A stretch of DNA of 7,914 bases from an uncultured Clostridia bacterium (GTDB lineage: Bacteria; Bacillota; Clostridia; Christensenellales; Borkfalkiaceae): contig CAMOVY010000050.1 in assembly GCA_946627905.1 (NCBI GenBank), forward strand, positions 1-7,914, given 5' to 3'. Made by a program: the position numbers and the translations under genes. The notes beneath the pieces were generated by a model. That model had not been told where the DNA came from. It saw only the letters and a list, made by a program, of their open reading frames with translations, and ran no database searches. This document shows, piece by piece, positions 5,893 to 7,914 of this stretch. Position 1 is the first letter of the stretch; every line of letters begins with the position of its first letter.

Positions 5893-6519
5893 ATGCCAAG
5901 TGTTAAATTATATAATATGAAAGCAAACGAAGTCGGCACTCTCGACCTTAACGACGCTTTGTTTAATGCCGAGTATAACGAGTCGGTTATTCATCAGGCG
6001 GTAGTAATGAGACTTGCTAACGAAAGACAGGGCACGAAAAGCACTCTTACCCGCAGCGAAGTAAGGGGCGGCGGTGCTAAGCCGTGGCGTCAGAAAGGCA
6101 CGGGCAGGGCAAGACAGGGCTCTATCAGAAGTCCGCAATGGGTAAAGGGCGGCGTGGTATTCGCGCCCAAATCAAGGGACTTTTCCAAGAAAATGAACTA
6201 CAAAGCGAAAGAAGTCGCGCTTTTCTCGGCTTTATCGCAGAAAATCAGAAATGACGAAGTGGTGTTTATCGACGAAATAAAGGTCGAAGCGCCCAAGACC
6301 AAAGAAATGGTCGCTTTCTTAAAGGCGTTCAATTTAAACGAAAGCGTGCTTATGGTTTTAGACAACGCGGACGACGCGGTTCTCCGTGCCAGCGCGAACC
6401 TTAAGAAACTCAATACGATTCCGGTAAGACAAATCAATACTTACGACGTCGTTAAAAACGCGAAACTCGTTATTTCCAAAAAGGCTGTCGAATATATAGA
6501 GGAGGTCTACGGAGAATAA
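5893..6519 (+). CDS. rplD: 50S ribosomal protein L4
   Basis: L4 binds 23S rRNA domain I, and its extended loop lines the constriction of the nascent-peptide tunnel. The tunnel-loop signature is present (about residues 54-83), including RGGGAKPWRQKGTGRARQG (58-76). The 208 residues are the usual length. Its Shine-Dalgarno AAGGAG (5880-5885) overlaps the rplC stop codon, and its own stop shares one base with the rplW start (TAATG). In E. coli, L4 represses the S10 operon through the leader RNA, so this gene product is the first candidate ligand for the leader at 4663-4903. That link is inference. Confidence 0.98.
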   Translation: MPSVKLYNMKANEVGTLDLNDALFNAEYNESVIHQAVVMRLANERQGTKSTLTRSEVRGGGAKPWRQKGTGRARQGSIRSPQWVKGGVVFAPKSRDFSKKMNYKAKEVALFSALSQKIRNDEVVFIDEIKVEAPKTKEMVAFLKAFNLNESVLMVLDNADDAVLRASANLKKLNTIPVRQINTYDVVKNAKLVISKKAVEYIEEVYGE

Positions 6520-6809
6520 TGGCTGCGCACGATATTATAATAAAACCCCTGCTTTCCGAAAAGAGTTATGCGGGGATTAAGGATAAAAAATATTCCTTTA
6601 TAGTGGCGAAAGACGCTAACAAAACGCAAATCAAACTCGCCGTCGAAGAAATTTTCGACGTAAAGGTTGAAAAGGTCAACACCGCGAACGTTCACGGTAA
6701 GTTGAAAAGACAGGGCAAGTATGAAGGGTATACCCCCGACTACAAAAAGGCAATCGTAAAACTCACGGCGGACAGCAAGTCCATTGCCTTCTTCGATTCG
6801 TTGTCCTAA
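6519..6809 (+). CDS. rplW: 50S ribosomal protein L23
   Basis: L23 sits at the peptide exit of the tunnel and docks trigger factor and the signal recognition particle. The 96 residues match the family. Evidence is the N-terminal DIIIKPLLSEKSY (5-17), the VEKVNTANVHGKLKRQGKY stretch and a typical basic, short fold. It overlaps rplD by one base (TAATG). A GGAGGT at 6501-6506 lies inside the end of rplD, so translation is probably coupled. Confidence 0.97.
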   Translation: MAAHDIIIKPLLSEKSYAGIKDKKYSFIVAKDANKTQIKLAVEEIFDVKVEKVNTANVHGKLKRQGKYEGYTPDYKKAIVKLTADSKSIAFFDSLS

Positions 6810-6814
6810 TACTC

Positions 6815-6821
6815 GGAGGTG
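6815..6821 (+). promoter_or_regulatory. Shine-Dalgarno site that fixes the rplB start
   Basis: GGAGGTG lies 4 bases before the ATG at 6826. The same frame is open back to an ATG at 6784, which would add 14 residues (starting MPSSIRC) and run 26 bases into rplW. That upstream ATG has no ribosome-binding site and the extra residues are not L2-like, so 6826 is the start. Confidence 0.85.
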
Positions 6822-6825
6822 TAAA

Positions 6826-7653
6826 ATGGCTATTAAAAGATATAAACCGACTTCGTCCGCGCGTCGTTTTATGACGGTAAGCGCGTTTGACGAAATAACG
6901 GCAAAAAAACCCGAAAAATCTCTTCTCGAAGACCAGAGAAAATCGGGCGGAAGAAACGCTCAGGGTAAAATCACCGTCCGTCATATCGGCGGCGGCAACA
7001 GAAGAAAATATCGCATTATCGATTTCAAGAGAAGTAAAGACGGCGTTCCCGCGGTTGTCAAGTCAATCGAATACGACCCCAACCGCAGCGCGAATATCGC
7101 TCTTTTGTACTATGCGGACGGCGCGAAGACTTATATTCTCGCTCCCGTGGGCTTGAAAGTGGGCGACACCGTTCTTTCTGGTGCTGATGCGGATATAAAG
7201 GCAGGCAACGCGCTCGCTTTAAAAGATATTCCCGTAGGTACTATGGTTCACAATATCGAAATGCAGCCCGGTAAAGGCGGTCAGATAGCGAGAGCGGCGG
7301 GTATGAGCGCGCAGATTATGGCTAAAGGCGATAAATACATTACGCTTAAGATGCCCAGCGGCGAAATGAGATATATTCTCGCCACCTGCAAAGCGACTAT
7401 CGGACAGGTAGGCAACTTGGAGCACGAAATCATAAGAGTCGGCAAGGCGGGCAAAACGAGATACTTGGGTATCCGTCCGACCGTCCGCGGCGTAGTTATG
7501 AACCCGTGCGACCACCCGCACGGCGGCGGCGAAGGCAAATCCCCCGTCGGTATGCCGGGACCTGTTACTCCTTGGGGTAAACCCGCTCTCGGTTATAAGA
7601 CCAGAAAGCACAAGAAGTCGTCCAACAAACTTATCATTACAAGGATAAATTAA
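6826..7653 (+). CDS. rplB: 50S ribosomal protein L2
   Basis: L2 is needed for subunit association, tRNA binding and peptidyl transfer. With the start at 6826 the protein is 275 residues and begins MAIKRYKPTSSARR, as L2 normally does. Further signatures are GGRNAQGKITVRHIGGGNRR, then IEYDPNRSANIALL, then HNIEMQPGKGGQ, and the highly conserved HPHGGGEG loop (230-237), whose His residues lie near the peptidyl transferase centre. The end is WGKPALGYKTRKHKKSSNK. Nothing is unusual. It lies 16 bp after rplW and 10 bp before rpsS. Confidence 0.98.
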   Translation: MAIKRYKPTSSARRFMTVSAFDEITAKKPEKSLLEDQRKSGGRNAQGKITVRHIGGGNRRKYRIIDFKRSKDGVPAVVKSIEYDPNRSANIALLYYADGAKTYILAPVGLKVGDTVLSGADADIKAGNALALKDIPVGTMVHNIEMQPGKGGQIARAAGMSAQIMAKGDKYITLKMPSGEMRYILATCKATIGQVGNLEHEIIRVGKAGKTRYLGIRPTVRGVVMNPCDHPHGGGEGKSPVGMPGPVTPWGKPALGYKTRKHKKSSNKLIITRIN

Positions 7654-7663
7654 GGAGAAGGAT

Positions 7664-7914
7664 ATGTCGAGAAGCGTTAAAAAAGGTCCTTACGTAGAAC
7701 CTAAACTCTTAAAGAGAGTAGAAGAATTAAACGAAAAGAACGAAAAGAAAGTATTAAAGACTTGGTCGAGAGCGTCGACGATATTCCCGCAGATGGTAGG
7801 ACATACGATAGCGGTGTACGACGGAAGAAAACACGTTCCCGTATATATAACCGAAGATATGGTAGGTTGCAAACTCGGTGAGTTTGCTCCGACCAGAACC
7901 TTTAAGGGACACGC
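7664..7914 (+). CDS. rpsS: 30S ribosomal protein S19, cut by the window end
   Basis: S19 is a 30S head protein that works beside S13 and contacts the large subunit. The visible 83 residues begin MSRSVKKGPYVEPKLL and contain WSRASTIFPQMVGHTIAVYD, HVPVYITEDMVG and KLGEFAPTRTFKGH. These cover nearly the whole protein; about 10 residues should follow past the window edge. AAGGAG at 7652-7657 overlaps the rplB stop codon. The next gene should be rplV if the standard order continues. Confidence 0.97.
   Translation, partial: MSRSVKKGPYVEPKLLKRVEELNEKNEKKVLKTWSRASTIFPQMVGHTIAVYDGRKHVPVYITEDMVGCKLGEFAPTRTFKGH

Noticed and set aside
1..7914. CRISPR array, tRNA, rRNA, insertion sequence or phage elements
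   Set aside because: No spaced direct repeats, cloverleaf, inverted terminal repeats, transposase or integrase sequence were seen. Genes fill nearly the whole window.

Overview
The window is a run of housekeeping genes, all on the + strand, from what looks like a bacterium of the Bacillota (Clostridia-like). This rests on three things: TyrRS with a KMGKT-type signature, AAGGAG/GGAGGTG ribosome-binding sites, and an S10 operon next to nrdR and a ComEB-type dCMP deaminase. No species can be named. Codon use is heavy in gcg/gac/ggc in the left half and slightly more AT-rich in the ribosomal protein genes. Nothing suggests horizontal transfer, phage or insertion sequences.

Left block (1-3615). 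The 3' two thirds of tyrS (tyrosyl-tRNA synthetase) is followed by a YigZ/IMPACT-family protein, the RecA regulator recX, and a fused NAD(P)HX epimerase/dehydratase. Spacing is tight (4-bp overlap, 18 bp, 5 bp) and Shine-Dalgarno sites are weak, so this looks like one translationally coupled operon. The tyrS frame has one in-frame TAA at 348-350. The sequence on both sides is in the same frame and clearly TyrRS, so the gene is a fresh pseudogene, a sequencing error or a recoded site.

Middle block (3650-4585). nrdR (repressor of ribonucleotide reductase genes) and a dCMP deaminase (comEB type) sit 18 bp apart, each with a clear Shine-Dalgarno site. Both act on deoxynucleotide supply.

Regulatory gap (4586-4903). 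This 318-bp gap holds A-tracts, a near-consensus extended -10 promoter (TTGACA, 18 bp, TGtTATAAT), and a leader of about 240 nt. The leader has a long-range stem, a G4/C4 hairpin and, about 80 nt before rpsJ, a strong intrinsic terminator (8-bp stem plus inner stem, then T7). An alternative pairing could mask the terminator's 5' arm. This is the most interesting part of the window: a probable transcription attenuator for the S10 operon.

Right block (4904-7914). The start of the S10 operon is in the standard order rpsJ, rplC, rplD, rplW, rplB, rpsS (S10, L3, L4, L23, L2, S19), with rpsS cut by the window edge. The S10 protein is slightly short and differs at usually conserved positions. Otherwise the proteins look ordinary and full length.
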